From NCBI GenBank assembly GCA_027488115.1, contig JAIYCG010000014.1, forward strand, positions 62,001-126,000: DNA of 64,000 nucleotides. The letters are read 5' to 3'. This DNA comes from Comamonadaceae bacterium (lineage in GTDB: Bacteria; Pseudomonadota; Gammaproteobacteria; Burkholderiales; Burkholderiaceae_C). Both the position numbers and the translations under genes were made by a program. This document shows, piece by piece, positions 17,766 to 25,357 of this stretch (position 1 is its first letter; each line of letters begins with the position of its first letter). The notes below the pieces were generated by a model that was given only the letters and a program-made list of their open reading frames with translations, did no database searches and had not been told where the DNA came from.

Positions 17766-18159
17766 CCGGCACAATTTGAACCGAACCGTGTCGCACGCCT
17801 GTTTGGGCCACAATGCGGTGCGCAAACTGCCTCACCTCTTTGGTTTTGCCACGTAAAAATGCCACTTCCAAGCAGTTGTCGTGGTCTAAGTGCAAGTGCA
17901 TGCTCGACACCGTCAGGTCATGATGGTCATGCTGCAAGTTGGCAATGCGCTCTGCCATGGTGCGATCGTGGTGGTTGTACACATAACCCAAATGTGCAAT
18001 GCAATGCTCGCTCTCGTTTTGCCGCAAAGTTTCTTGTGAGTGCCACCCGCGAATCAAATCTCGAATGGCCTCCGAGCGCGAGGCGTAGCCATTTTTATCG
18101 GCCAATTGGTCCAAAATGGCAGCCAATTCCGTTTCCAGTGAGATCGTGATGCGTTCCAT
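17689..18159 (-). CDS. nikR: Nickel-responsive regulator NikR
   Basis: 156 aa. The N-terminal ribbon-helix-helix (MERITISLETELAAILDQLA, residues 1-45) binds DNA. The C-terminal ACT-like domain has the high-affinity nickel ligands: a His in the HHDLTVSS region, the HLH pair and the Cys in DHDNCLEV, in the order known for NikR. An extra His-rich tail (GHDHGDGVHHVHL) is encoded in the overlap with the permease gene on the other strand. It is divergent from the CobW gene with a 65-bp gap. It probably represses the Ni/Co permease and perhaps cobW when nickel is plentiful. Confidence 0.94.
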   Translation of the reverse strand: MERITISLETELAAILDQLADKNGYASRSEAIRDLIRGWHSQETLRQNESEHCIAHLGYVYNHHDRTMAERIANLQHDHHDLTVSSMHLHLDHDNCLEVAFLRGKTKEVRQFAHRIVAQTGVRHGSVQIVPVTLEKGAKGHDHGDGVHHVHLQPAS

Positions 18160-18176
18160 GAATGTGCCTTGCAGAA

Positions 18177-18202
18177 ATAGTCAGCGAATGGCAGGATGAT
18201 AC
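18177..18202. promoter_or_regulatory. Imperfect dyad between nikR and cobW
   Basis: ATAGTCA, 13 bases, TGATAC in the 65-bp divergent gap. It loosely resembles a NikR-type site. It could serve autoregulation, but the match is poor. Confidence 0.2.
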
Positions 18203-18224
18203 GCAGATCAAAAACACCTGTCTC

Positions 18225-19334
18225 ATGAACGACCCTACCCCCGACAAACGCATTCCGGTCTATTTGCTCACAGGCTATTTAGGCAGTGGCAAAACCAGTC
18301 TGCTCAAATCGTGGCTGGCACAAGACGAATTTAAAGAAGCCGCACTTGTCATCAATGAGTTGGGGGAGGTGGGCTTTGACAACCAACTCTTGAGTGGTGC
18401 TACCGAAAGCAGCGCACTGGTGGCCAATGCTTGCGTGTGCTGCACGGGTTTGCCGGGCTTGGCCGAAGCGCTTGAAGACTTGTTTTGGGCGCGCCTAGAA
18501 AGGCGCATGCCTCGCTTTCCCAACTTGGTCATTGAAACCACTGGCCTTGCAGAACCTGGACCCGTGGCTGAGGCCTTGCGAAGCAGCGACTTGCTCAAAG
18601 AGCGCTATCGATTGGCGGGCGTCATCACATGCCTTAGCGCCAGCACGGCCGATGCAGTTCTCAAGCAACACGCCGAAGCACGCGCACAATTGGCGGGTGC
18701 AGACGTCTTGATCATCACCAAAACAGATTTGGTCAGTTCAGAGAATTTAGAAGCACTGCATTTGCGCGTGCAACATCAGTTGGCGCATTTAGAACTTGAA
18801 AAGCCACCCTCTTTGCTGACCTCTGCGCGGGCCGATTTGTCTGCAGAAGAATTAGTAAGCAGTTTGGAACAGCGACGCACTTCAGGACATGAAGCAACCC
18901 ACCCATCGGCTCAAGCATTTGCGCTGCAAACTGTCACAACGCCCTCGCACGCTTTGCACTTGCACACTCCGGGCGAACACTGTGCAATCTGCCAGCACGA
19001 ACATGAACATGTTCATTCTGCACAGGCCTTGTGGTGGCCCATCGTTTCCAGCATTGCAAGCGAAGCTTTGCAAGCGCAGGTGAGTGAATTGCAAAACACA
19101 TTGGGTGCAGCACTGCTGCGCTTAAAAGGTCGAGTTCAAACAGCAGAAGGTCGGTATGTGATTCAGTTGGCGCCTTTTGAAACACATGCAGAAGTCTGTG
19201 CCGATGAATTGGCTTGGACAGACACCACGCGCAGTGGTCTGACGGTGATCGTTAGCAGTCACTTGCCTGAGGCTTCAGCGAAATACCTTGTAGAACAAGG
19301 TATTTCAAGCCTGGATGGTGACGCCAAGACCTGA
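18225..19334 (+). CDS. CobW/COG0523 G3E-family GTPase metallochaperone
   Basis: 369 aa. The GTPase domain has Walker A GYLGSGKTS (residue 17), the metal-binding CxCC motif in NACVCCTG (about residue 68), ETTGLAEPGP (Walker B/switch) and TKTD as base motif. The CobW C-terminal domain follows, with an intervening cysteine/histidine patch (EHCAICQHEHEHVH). Members insert or deliver Co, Zn, Ni or Fe using GTP. I use the ATG at 18225; an ATG at 18162 is open but would cover the nikR control region. The neighbours nikR and NiCoT favour nickel or cobalt. It ends 13 bp from a convergent dehydrogenase. Confidence 0.9.
   Translation: MNDPTPDKRIPVYLLTGYLGSGKTSLLKSWLAQDEFKEAALVINELGEVGFDNQLLSGATESSALVANACVCCTGLPGLAEALEDLFWARLERRMPRFPNLVIETTGLAEPGPVAEALRSSDLLKERYRLAGVITCLSASTADAVLKQHAEARAQLAGADVLIITKTDLVSSENLEALHLRVQHQLAHLELEKPPSLLTSARADLSAEELVSSLEQRRTSGHEATHPSAQAFALQTVTTPSHALHLHTPGEHCAICQHEHEHVHSAQALWWPIVSSIASEALQAQVSELQNTLGAALLRLKGRVQTAEGRYVIQLAPFETHAEVCADELAWTDTTRSGLTVIVSSHLPEASAKYLVEQGISSLDGDAKT
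19281..19305. other. Perfect 11-bp hairpin inside the end of the CobW gene
   Basis: AAATACCTTGT pairs with ACAAGGTATTT around a 3-base loop, 27 bp before the stop codon and close to the convergent zinc dehydrogenase end. There is no T run, so it may block read-through or stabilise the mRNA 3' end rather than act as a classic terminator. Confidence 0.5.
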
Positions 19335-19347
19335 TGATTTTCAGCTT

Positions 19348-20457
19348 TTATTTCCAAGGATCGATGGTCATGTGAATGGCGTCTTCTGCACCTTCGCCGA
19401 CCAAAGAACGGATGGCGTATTCGGTTTGATCCAAACCAAACATGTGCGTGCTCATGGACTTCACGTTGTGACGGTTGCCCGCAATCAATTGCAGTGCCAA
19501 CTCGACAGATTCGTAGCTGTGACCCCGCATGCCCTTGACGGTCAAGAACTTGGCAATGATCATGTCGCTGTCAAACTGCGGTACTTTTTGGCGCTTGATG
19601 CCGCCCAAAATCACGCGACCTTTTTTGCGTGCCAATTGAATGGCGCTGATCACGGAGCCGGGGCCACCGGATGCGCAGTCAATCACCAAGTCGGCCATTT
19701 GGCCGCCGGTGATTTCAGCCACCGACTCCAGCAAATCTTCATCGCCAATGGCCACGGTGTGGCTGGCACCCAAGTGCTTGGCCATGGCCAAACGTTTTTT
19801 GTCTGAAGGTGTGTTCAAGCCCGTCACAATGATTTTGTCGACGCCCGCTTCGCGCGCAGCCACCACACACGACAAACCTTGTTGGCCAGGGCCTTGAATC
19901 AACACGGTCTGGCCAGGTCCAGCGCCACCATGAAGGTATGTCCACTCAATGCCATTCGACATCGGCAATGCCAAGGCCGCGTACTTGGGCTCAAGACCTG
20001 CAGGCACTTTGTGAAACACCGTGTTCATGTGCAGTTCTTGGTACTGGGCAAAACCACCCCACAAACCAGAGCCACGGCTTAAACCTGTGGCGCCATAACG
20101 AGGACCGCCCAAACGCCAATCGGTGGCATTGCACAAACGGAAATCGCCGCTGCGGCAAAAGTCACAGTGTCCACATGGCAGGTACTCTTCCAATGCCACC
20201 AGGTCGCCTTCTTTGACGCCCCATTTGGGACCTGCAATGGCGCCAACTTCTTGAACATAACCCACCGTCTCATGACCCAAAATGGCAGGGCCTTGAATCT
20301 TGGGGAAGTCTTGGAAGAACATCCAATCGCTGCCGCAGACACCGGTGACCGCCACCTTCAACAAACCTGCATCCGGTTTGGGATCGGGCGTTTGAAAGCT
20401 TTGAATCTCGATGGTGCCGTTGGGCATGGCCACGGCGGCCTTGAATGTGTGTCCCAT
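19348..20457 (-). CDS. Zinc-dependent alcohol dehydrogenase (MDR family)
   Basis: 369 aa medium-chain dehydrogenase. The N-terminal GroES-like domain has catalytic-zinc ligands in VCGSD and GHE, and the structural-zinc cysteines CGHCDFCRSGDFRLC (about residues 96-110). The Rossmann domain has GPGQQGLSC (about residue 178). It oxidises an alcohol to a carbonyl with NAD(P)+. It lies 12 bp after the Rieske oxygenase and is read with it, so it probably acts on the product of the oxygenase (for example a hydroxylated intermediate). Confidence 0.92.
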   Translation of the reverse strand: MGHTFKAAVAMPNGTIEIQSFQTPDPKPDAGLLKVAVTGVCGSDWMFFQDFPKIQGPAILGHETVGYVQEVGAIAGPKWGVKEGDLVALEEYLPCGHCDFCRSGDFRLCNATDWRLGGPRYGATGLSRGSGLWGGFAQYQELHMNTVFHKVPAGLEPKYAALALPMSNGIEWTYLHGGAGPGQTVLIQGPGQQGLSCVVAAREAGVDKIIVTGLNTPSDKKRLAMAKHLGASHTVAIGDEDLLESVAEITGGQMADLVIDCASGGPGSVISAIQLARKKGRVILGGIKRQKVPQFDSDMIIAKFLTVKGMRGHSYESVELALQLIAGNRHNVKSMSTHMFGLDQTEYAIRSLVGEGAEDAIHMTIDPWK

Positions 20458-20469
20458 GAATACCCTTTT

Positions 20470-21753
20470 TTAAACGCTAGCGTGTGGCTTGCCAGGTGCA
20501 GACTTGAAGTGCTCTTTGGCACCTTCTTTGTAATGCACATCGCGCTTGATCAACATGGCCACAGAGCGAACTTTTTGATGCTCAGGATCTAAACCTGGCA
20601 GTGCAAAATCAGGGTTCTCAGCCAAGGCGCGTGCCATTTTGATCAGACGCTGCCGCGCCATGATGATGCCGTTGTCGGTCGACACCAGATTTTCTTTGGT
20701 ACGGTCTTGAATAGCGCCCATGCTCTCTTGCAAAGAGGCGTCTTGCATGCCAATGCCCTCAATACCGCTGTACAACAAGCCTTCACGCTGGGCCTTACGG
20801 TCCATCAAATAGTCGTTGTCCATGCGTTGCAATGGCACGTAATCTTTGTCAACCTTCACGTGAATGCTGGCGCCGCCCTTCATGGCGTCGACTTCTGCTG
20901 TGGTCAGTGCACGTGTGGGGTGGTAATCAAAGCTCCAAGTCCAGCAGCTGTGGTCGTTGATTGGCACCCAGAAGTGGCCGTGAACAGGGTGATCACCGCG
21001 TGGGGGCACCATGGTGAAGCTGGGCATGACCCAGGGTGTGATGCGCCAATAGTACTGGTCATCTTCGGCATTGCGACGTGCGCCGACCAACAGACCACCC
21101 TCGGCTTCCACCACTTCAAACACGGGGCTCAAGTCGTTCAAGTTGTATTGATTGCCTTTGGCGCCCTTGAACAATGGGTCGCGGCTGAGGGATGCACTGT
21201 GCAAGAAAGACACATGGCTCGAGTCGATGCCGCCTTCCAAAGCCTGCAACCAATTGCTGGCTTGCACACGCTTGGACATGTAGGAGTGCTCCAAAGGCAA
21301 GGTGGCAAATTCCCACTCCGGCAAGGCTGGCGTCTTGCCTGCAGGGCCCATATAAACCCAAATGACACCGCCGCGCTCCACCATGGGGTAGGACTTCAAT
21401 TTGATGCGCTCGCAGTAGCCAGAGGTGGGCTCAGATGGCACTTCGGTGCAGTTGCCATTCACGTCGTATTTCCAACCGTGATAGGGGCAACGAATACCAT
21501 TTTGTTCATTGCGGCCAAACCACAAAGACACGCCCCGGTGTGCACAAAACTCATCGATCAAACCCAACTTGCCCTCGGTATCGCGAAAGGCCAGCATTTT
21601 CTCTGACAGCAATTCCAAGCGAACGGGCTCGCAATCAGGGCCTGGCAACTGCTCGGACAACAGGGCTGGCAACCAATACCGACGGAACAGGTTGCCCATC
21701 GGGGTGCCCGGTCCGGTTTGGGTGACCAAGTCATTGAGTTCTTTTTTCAACAT
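20470..21753 (-). CDS. Rieske non-haem iron oxygenase, phthalate-dioxygenase-like
   Basis: 427 aa oxygenase component. Rieske 2Fe-2S ligands are Cys70, His72, Cys89 and His92 (CAHRG...CPYHGW). The catalytic domain has the HX4H iron pair in GGIDSSHVSFLHS and the downstream QDRTKENLVSTDNGI segment typical of phthalate 4,5-dioxygenase, vanillate demethylase and related single-subunit enzymes. GAGGAGA lies 7 bases before the ATG. It probably hydroxylates or demethylates an aromatic or heterocyclic substrate using electrons from the ferredoxin at 21914 and the reductase at 13942. The specific substrate is unknown. Confidence 0.92.
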   Translation of the reverse strand: MLKKELNDLVTQTGPGTPMGNLFRRYWLPALLSEQLPGPDCEPVRLELLSEKMLAFRDTEGKLGLIDEFCAHRGVSLWFGRNEQNGIRCPYHGWKYDVNGNCTEVPSEPTSGYCERIKLKSYPMVERGGVIWVYMGPAGKTPALPEWEFATLPLEHSYMSKRVQASNWLQALEGGIDSSHVSFLHSASLSRDPLFKGAKGNQYNLNDLSPVFEVVEAEGGLLVGARRNAEDDQYYWRITPWVMPSFTMVPPRGDHPVHGHFWVPINDHSCWTWSFDYHPTRALTTAEVDAMKGGASIHVKVDKDYVPLQRMDNDYLMDRKAQREGLLYSGIEGIGMQDASLQESMGAIQDRTKENLVSTDNGIIMARQRLIKMARALAENPDFALPGLDPEHQKVRSVAMLIKRDVHYKEGAKEHFKSAPGKPHASV

Positions 21754-21913
21754 GCAAGTTTCTCCTCAGGTGCCTTCGCACGGGGTCCTAAAATAATGGG
21801 TTTTTCTGTGTGAAATTTTCGCTGATTAAATCGTTCCGCATAAAAGAACATTGTTCTTTCATTAGAAACGAGGTTATCATCAGCGCCTTGTCATTGTCAA
21901 CTGGAGATTCTCT
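21754..21913. promoter_or_regulatory. Divergent control region of the Rieske genes
   Basis: A 160-bp non-coding gap between the oxygenase and the ferredoxin. It contains the strong palindrome described next and an additional half-site (CGTTCCGC, 21832-21839). Confidence 0.6.
21843..21859. promoter_or_regulatory. Candidate IclR-type operator, best copy
   Basis: AAAGAAC-ATT-GTTCTTT is a perfect 17-bp palindrome with the same RGAAC-N3-GTTCY core as the sites at the porin and iclR. It lies between the divergent Rieske oxygenase and ferredoxin genes and could control both. Confidence 0.55.
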
Positions 21914-22231
21914 ATGTCGGGTGCGTGCCGTTTTCTCTCTTTGTGCAAAGCCGCAGAGGTTGCTGAAGGTAAAGCCATCAAGGTGGAAAAAGACGGCCTC
22001 ACCTTGGCTGTCTTTAACATTGAAGGCGAATACTTCGTCACAGATGACACCTGCACACACGGCCCTGGCTCACTCTCAGAGGGCCCCATCGAGGGTGATG
22101 TGGTCGAATGCGACTTTCACAATGGCGCCTTCAACATCAAAACAGGTGCCGTTGTTGCTGCGCCCTGCATGATCCCACTCAAAACTTACAAAGCGCGCTT
22201 ACAAGGCGATGAAATTGAAATTGAAGCCTGA
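21914..22231 (+). CDS. Rieske-type ferredoxin component
   Basis: 105 aa soluble Rieske ferredoxin of the BphF/NdoA kind. The cluster ligands are Cys47, His49, Cys66 and His69 (CTHGPGSL...ECDFHNG). GGAGA lies 6 bases before the ATG. It shuttles electrons from a flavoprotein reductase to an oxygenase. It is divergent from the Rieske oxygenase and shares its control region, so the two very probably work together. A strong terminator follows. Confidence 0.93.
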   Translation: MSGACRFLSLCKAAEVAEGKAIKVEKDGLTLAVFNIEGEYFVTDDTCTHGPGSLSEGPIEGDVVECDFHNGAFNIKTGAVVAAPCMIPLKTYKARLQGDEIEIEA

Positions 22232-22273
22232 GCTTCACGCGGCATCAGCTTGCATTTTCCTCACACCATCGTG

Positions 22274-22303
22274 AAAAAAAAGGCCCTTCAAAGGGCCTTT
22301 TTT
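22274..22303. terminator. Rho-independent terminator, usable from both strands
   Basis: AAGGCCCTT and AAGGGCCTT form a 9-bp stem around a 2-base centre, flanked by an A run before and a T run after. It sits between the convergent ferredoxin and Bug-protein genes. Confidence 0.85.
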
Positions 22304-22331
22304 GAAGCTCATTTGCCAAGTCTTTTTGGCA

Positions 22332-23321
22332 TCAGTTTTCAGGCTTCACGATCTTGATCATCGGCGCCCATTGTTTCAGTTCTTCGCCCACGTATTGCGT
22401 GAATTTGGCAGAGTCCCAATCGAAGGTTTCCATAGATTGTTTCGAAAGCGTGTCTTTGGCAATCTGGCTTTGCATGATCTTGCGAGTTTCTTTGTTCAAT
22501 TTATCAACCACGGCGGGTGACATGCCTGGCGGGCCTGACAAAGAGAACCATGTCAGCGCCACCAATTTGGGATAGCCCTGCTCAGCGAAGGTGGGCACGT
22601 TGGGAAACTCGGGCATGCGCTTAGAGGAAGTGATGGCCAAGGCCCTTAGCTTGCCAGCTTGAATTTGGGCACTGGCCGTGGAAAGTGTAGTGAACAAAGC
22701 AGGAATGTGACCCGCAATGGTGTCGGCCACAGCAGGGCTTCCACCTTTGTAAGCCACATGCTGCATTTCAGTTTTGGCCATGACTTCAAAAGCCTCACCA
22801 ATCAAGTAGCCATGGGTACCCTTGCCGGGTGAACCCCAGCTGACTGGATGGGCCTTGGCATAAGCAATGAAGCTTTTTAAATCGGTGACCGGCAATTGCG
22901 CATTGACAGCCAACACAATGGGCGGGCCACCCAACATGGCAATGTGCGTGAAATCTTTGAGAGGGTCATAGACCTTTGGATTTTCTGATGGGCCAATCAC
23001 ATGCGAAGCGACACCCGAGATGACCAAGTTATAGCCATCAGGCGCAGATTTGGAGACTTGTTGCGAGCCAATCATGCCGCCCGCACCGCCTTTGTTTTCA
23101 ATCACGAAGGGCTGCTTCAAAGCTTCCGACAAGCCCACTGAAATAAGTCGACCCAGCGTGTCTGAGCTGCCACCGGCAGCGTAGGGCACAACGATCTTCA
23201 CTGCGCGTTGAGGCCAAGCTGTGTCCTGGGCCATGACCATGCTAGCGCCAAAGCAGGCGATCAAACTGGCGCTCACAAGCAACAGTTTCTGAGCACTGGT
23301 ATCAAAATTTCTAGGCATCAT
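22332..23321 (-). CDS. Bug/TctC-family periplasmic solute-binding protein
   Basis: 329 aa. A Sec signal peptide (LLLVSASLIACFG, cleavage near MAQ) is followed by WPQRAVKIVVPYAAGGSSD, the typical Bug opening where the carboxylate ligand is bound. I use the ATG at 23321; a TTG at 23361-23363 would add 14 residues. Bug proteins capture organic acids for tripartite tricarboxylate (TTT) transporters or act as sensors; many are orphans, like this one, with no adjacent TctAB. Its upstream gap has GAAC/GTTC repeats similar to the IclR-type sites. Ligand unknown. Confidence 0.9.
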   Translation of the reverse strand: MMPRNFDTSAQKLLLVSASLIACFGASMVMAQDTAWPQRAVKIVVPYAAGGSSDTLGRLISVGLSEALKQPFVIENKGGAGGMIGSQQVSKSAPDGYNLVISGVASHVIGPSENPKVYDPLKDFTHIAMLGGPPIVLAVNAQLPVTDLKSFIAYAKAHPVSWGSPGKGTHGYLIGEAFEVMAKTEMQHVAYKGGSPAVADTIAGHIPALFTTLSTASAQIQAGKLRALAITSSKRMPEFPNVPTFAEQGYPKLVALTWFSLSGPPGMSPAVVDKLNKETRKIMQSQIAKDTLSKQSMETFDWDSAKFTQYVGEELKQWAPMIKIVKPEN

Positions 23322-23424
23322 TCCGTGAATCAAAGAAAAGCGTTTCAAGTTCAAATCCTTCAAGCAAATTAATCAGTCATTTTCGGTTGACTTTCGGTGA
23401 AACGGGTCAGACTGTCAAGCATAG

Positions 23425-23461
23425 AGAACCGATGTTCCTCATGAGAGAACGAGCAATTCTC
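23425..23461. promoter_or_regulatory. Paired GAAC/GTTC repeats upstream of Bug gene
   Basis: AGAAC-CGAT-GTTCC (23425-23438) and GAGAA-N7-TTCTC (23445-23461) lie about 105-140 bp before the Bug start. They resemble the RGAAC-N3-GTTCY sites but with different spacing, so membership of the same regulon is less certain. Confidence 0.35.
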
Positions 23462-23494
23462 ACAGGCTCTGGGCCGTTCAGACCGTCGAATCTT

Positions 23495-24541
23495 TCAAGC
23501 TTTCACCCAGCCTGTTGAAAGCATTTTTTCTGACACTGGTTTGGTCAAAAAGATGGTGGTCAAAATTCTGGTCAAGTGAAAGGCCGTGACGATGGGCGCA
23601 CCCAAACCAAAGGCCTTGGACAAAATGCCCATCTCGGTCATGCCACCCGGTGCCATCGACAAAAAGGCGGTCATCACGGCCACATCGGCACCCCTCGCGA
23701 TCAACCAAGCCGCCGCCATGCACACCGCCAAAATACCCAAAGTCACAAGCGCTACCGAGGCCAATGTGCGAGGCGCACGCATGAAAAAAGCGCGGTTGAT
23801 GTGCTGCCCTAAACCCCAACCGATGACCACTTGGGCGGCAATCAATCCCAGGTCGGGCAAGCGCCCAACAACGTCATGGTTGGCACAAATGGCTGCGATC
23901 AGCAAGGCCCCCAAGACCCAAGGATTGGGCATTTTGAGTTTTTGGAAGCCCCAGCCTGTGACCGTGGCTGTTGCCAACAAGCCAACCGTCAGGGGCCAAC
24001 TCAGAACGCCAATTCCGGGTGTGGGCATGATGGGCGTCGCGCCACTGGCCCACGCAATGTAAGAGGCTGTTGAAGTCACCATCATGATGCGCACCGCGTG
24101 CGCGGAAGCCACCACGGCACCGTCAGCGCCTGCTCGTTGGGCCTGCACCGACATTTCTGAGGAAGCCCCTAAAGCCACCGAATAGATGGCCGTTGCACCA
24201 TCGACTTTGGCCAGTTTTTGAAGGACGCGCGCAGACACGACCGACATGAAGATGCCCACGAAAGCCCCAAACACCATCCAAGGCGCCAAGCCACCAATCA
24301 ATTGCAAAACCGCTGGCGTGAAGTACAAACCAATCGAGGCGCCAATGTAGATTTGCGCTGACTTGCGCGCCAGCACAGGCTGCTTATGCACTTTGTTGGC
24401 CATGCTCACGCAAGCCACTGCCACCATCGGGCCGAGCACCCAAGGCAGAGGCACATGCCAATGAAATGCAACCCAGCCGCCAAACAGGGCAACGGCAATG
24501 GTTAAAGCCAGTCTTGCCAAACGATCAACATCCATCGGCAT
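23495..24541 (-). CDS. AbrB-family membrane protein
   Basis: 348 aa integral membrane protein with about ten hydrophobic segments, matching the duplicated AbrB family (PF05145 in Pfam, often misannotated as ammonia monooxygenase; unrelated to the Bacillus DNA-binding AbrB). Segments such as LPWVLGPM and NPWVLGAL mark the two repeats. The ATG at 24541 shares its A with the stop of the SDR gene (TGATG), with a GTG at 24544 also possible, so translation is coupled. Members are thought to be transporters, but their substrate is not established. Confidence 0.85.
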   Translation of the reverse strand: MPMDVDRLARLALTIAVALFGGWVAFHWHVPLPWVLGPMVAVACVSMANKVHKQPVLARKSAQIYIGASIGLYFTPAVLQLIGGLAPWMVFGAFVGIFMSVVSARVLQKLAKVDGATAIYSVALGASSEMSVQAQRAGADGAVVASAHAVRIMMVTSTASYIAWASGATPIMPTPGIGVLSWPLTVGLLATATVTGWGFQKLKMPNPWVLGALLIAAICANHDVVGRLPDLGLIAAQVVIGWGLGQHINRAFFMRAPRTLASVALVTLGILAVCMAAAWLIARGADVAVMTAFLSMAPGGMTEMGILSKAFGLGAPIVTAFHLTRILTTIFLTKPVSEKMLSTGWVKA

Positions 24542-25302
24542 CACGAGCCCAAGTAAGTGCCGCCATTGACGTGCATCACTTGACCTGTGACAAAACGGGC
24601 TTGATCGCTTGCCAAAAAGCTGACCATGTTTGCCACCTCGTCAGCGGTCCCGCGCCTCTCCATCAATGGCTGGTGTTTGGCGTGATGGTTAGGCTGTGCA
24701 GAGGTGGAAGGGCTGTTGCGTTGTGTTGAAATCATGCCGGGCGAGACACAATTGACGGTAATGGCCGGCGCCAAATCATGCGCCAAAGCGCGGGTCAAGC
24801 CCACCAAGCCCGATTTGGCGGTGACCACATGCGGCCGGTTCATGGCGCCCGTGTGCCCCGTTAAACCACCGATGTTGATCACCGCACCCATGGGCGACTG
24901 GCGCAGCAGGGGCAACGCAGCTTGGCTGCAATAAAAAGCACCATCGAGTACAACGGCTAACGTATTGCGCCAATCTTCGACAGACACCTGATCGATCGGA
25001 GCCTCGCGGCGAATGGCCGCGTTGTTCACCAGCACATCCAAGCGCCCCCAAGTTGATTGAATCAGGTCCATCATGCCTTGCACGCTGTGCCTGTCGGTCA
25101 CATCGGCCACACACAACAAAGAGGGCGTACCAAGCGCCAACAGTTCGTCCACCACCGCTTGGCCTTCGCTGACGGAGGCACGCACATTGATGGCCAAGGC
25201 AAAGCCTTGTTTTGCCAATGTGTGCGCAATGGCACGGCCAATATTGCGGCCAGCGCCCGTGACCAAAGCCACCTTTTGATCAGGCGTGAGAGGGGTCATC
25301 AT
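24541..25302 (-). CDS. SDR-family protein lacking the catalytic Tyr
   Basis: 253 aa short-chain dehydrogenase/reductase fold. The cofactor motif TGAGRNIGRA (residues 16-25) and the NNAAIRRE segment are normal. The usual YxxxK reads VVTAK (from PHVVTAKSG), so Tyr is replaced by Val while Lys is kept, and the catalytic Ser region reads NIGGLTG without Ser. Either the family uses a different mechanism (His before the Val is a candidate) or it is not a classical reductase. The C-terminus (TGQVMHVNGGTYLGS) is typical of SDRs. It is coupled to the AbrB-family gene and lies 55 bp after an MmgE/PrpD gene. Confidence 0.87.
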   Translation of the reverse strand: MMTPLTPDQKVALVTGAGRNIGRAIAHTLAKQGFALAINVRASVSEGQAVVDELLALGTPSLLCVADVTDRHSVQGMMDLIQSTWGRLDVLVNNAAIRREAPIDQVSVEDWRNTLAVVLDGAFYCSQAALPLLRQSPMGAVINIGGLTGHTGAMNRPHVVTAKSGLVGLTRALAHDLAPAITVNCVSPGMISTQRNSPSTSAQPNHHAKHQPLMERRGTADEVANMVSFLASDQARFVTGQVMHVNGGTYLGS

Positions 25303-25357
25303 TCAGTACCAAGTGAGTTGAGAAAGGCTGTCAGAAAAATTTTGCCAGTTGCATGAA

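Noticed and set aside
20707-21606. Open frame (299 codons) opposite the Rieske oxygenase
   Set aside because: Antisense shadow of a well-supported gene; no motif and no ribosome site.
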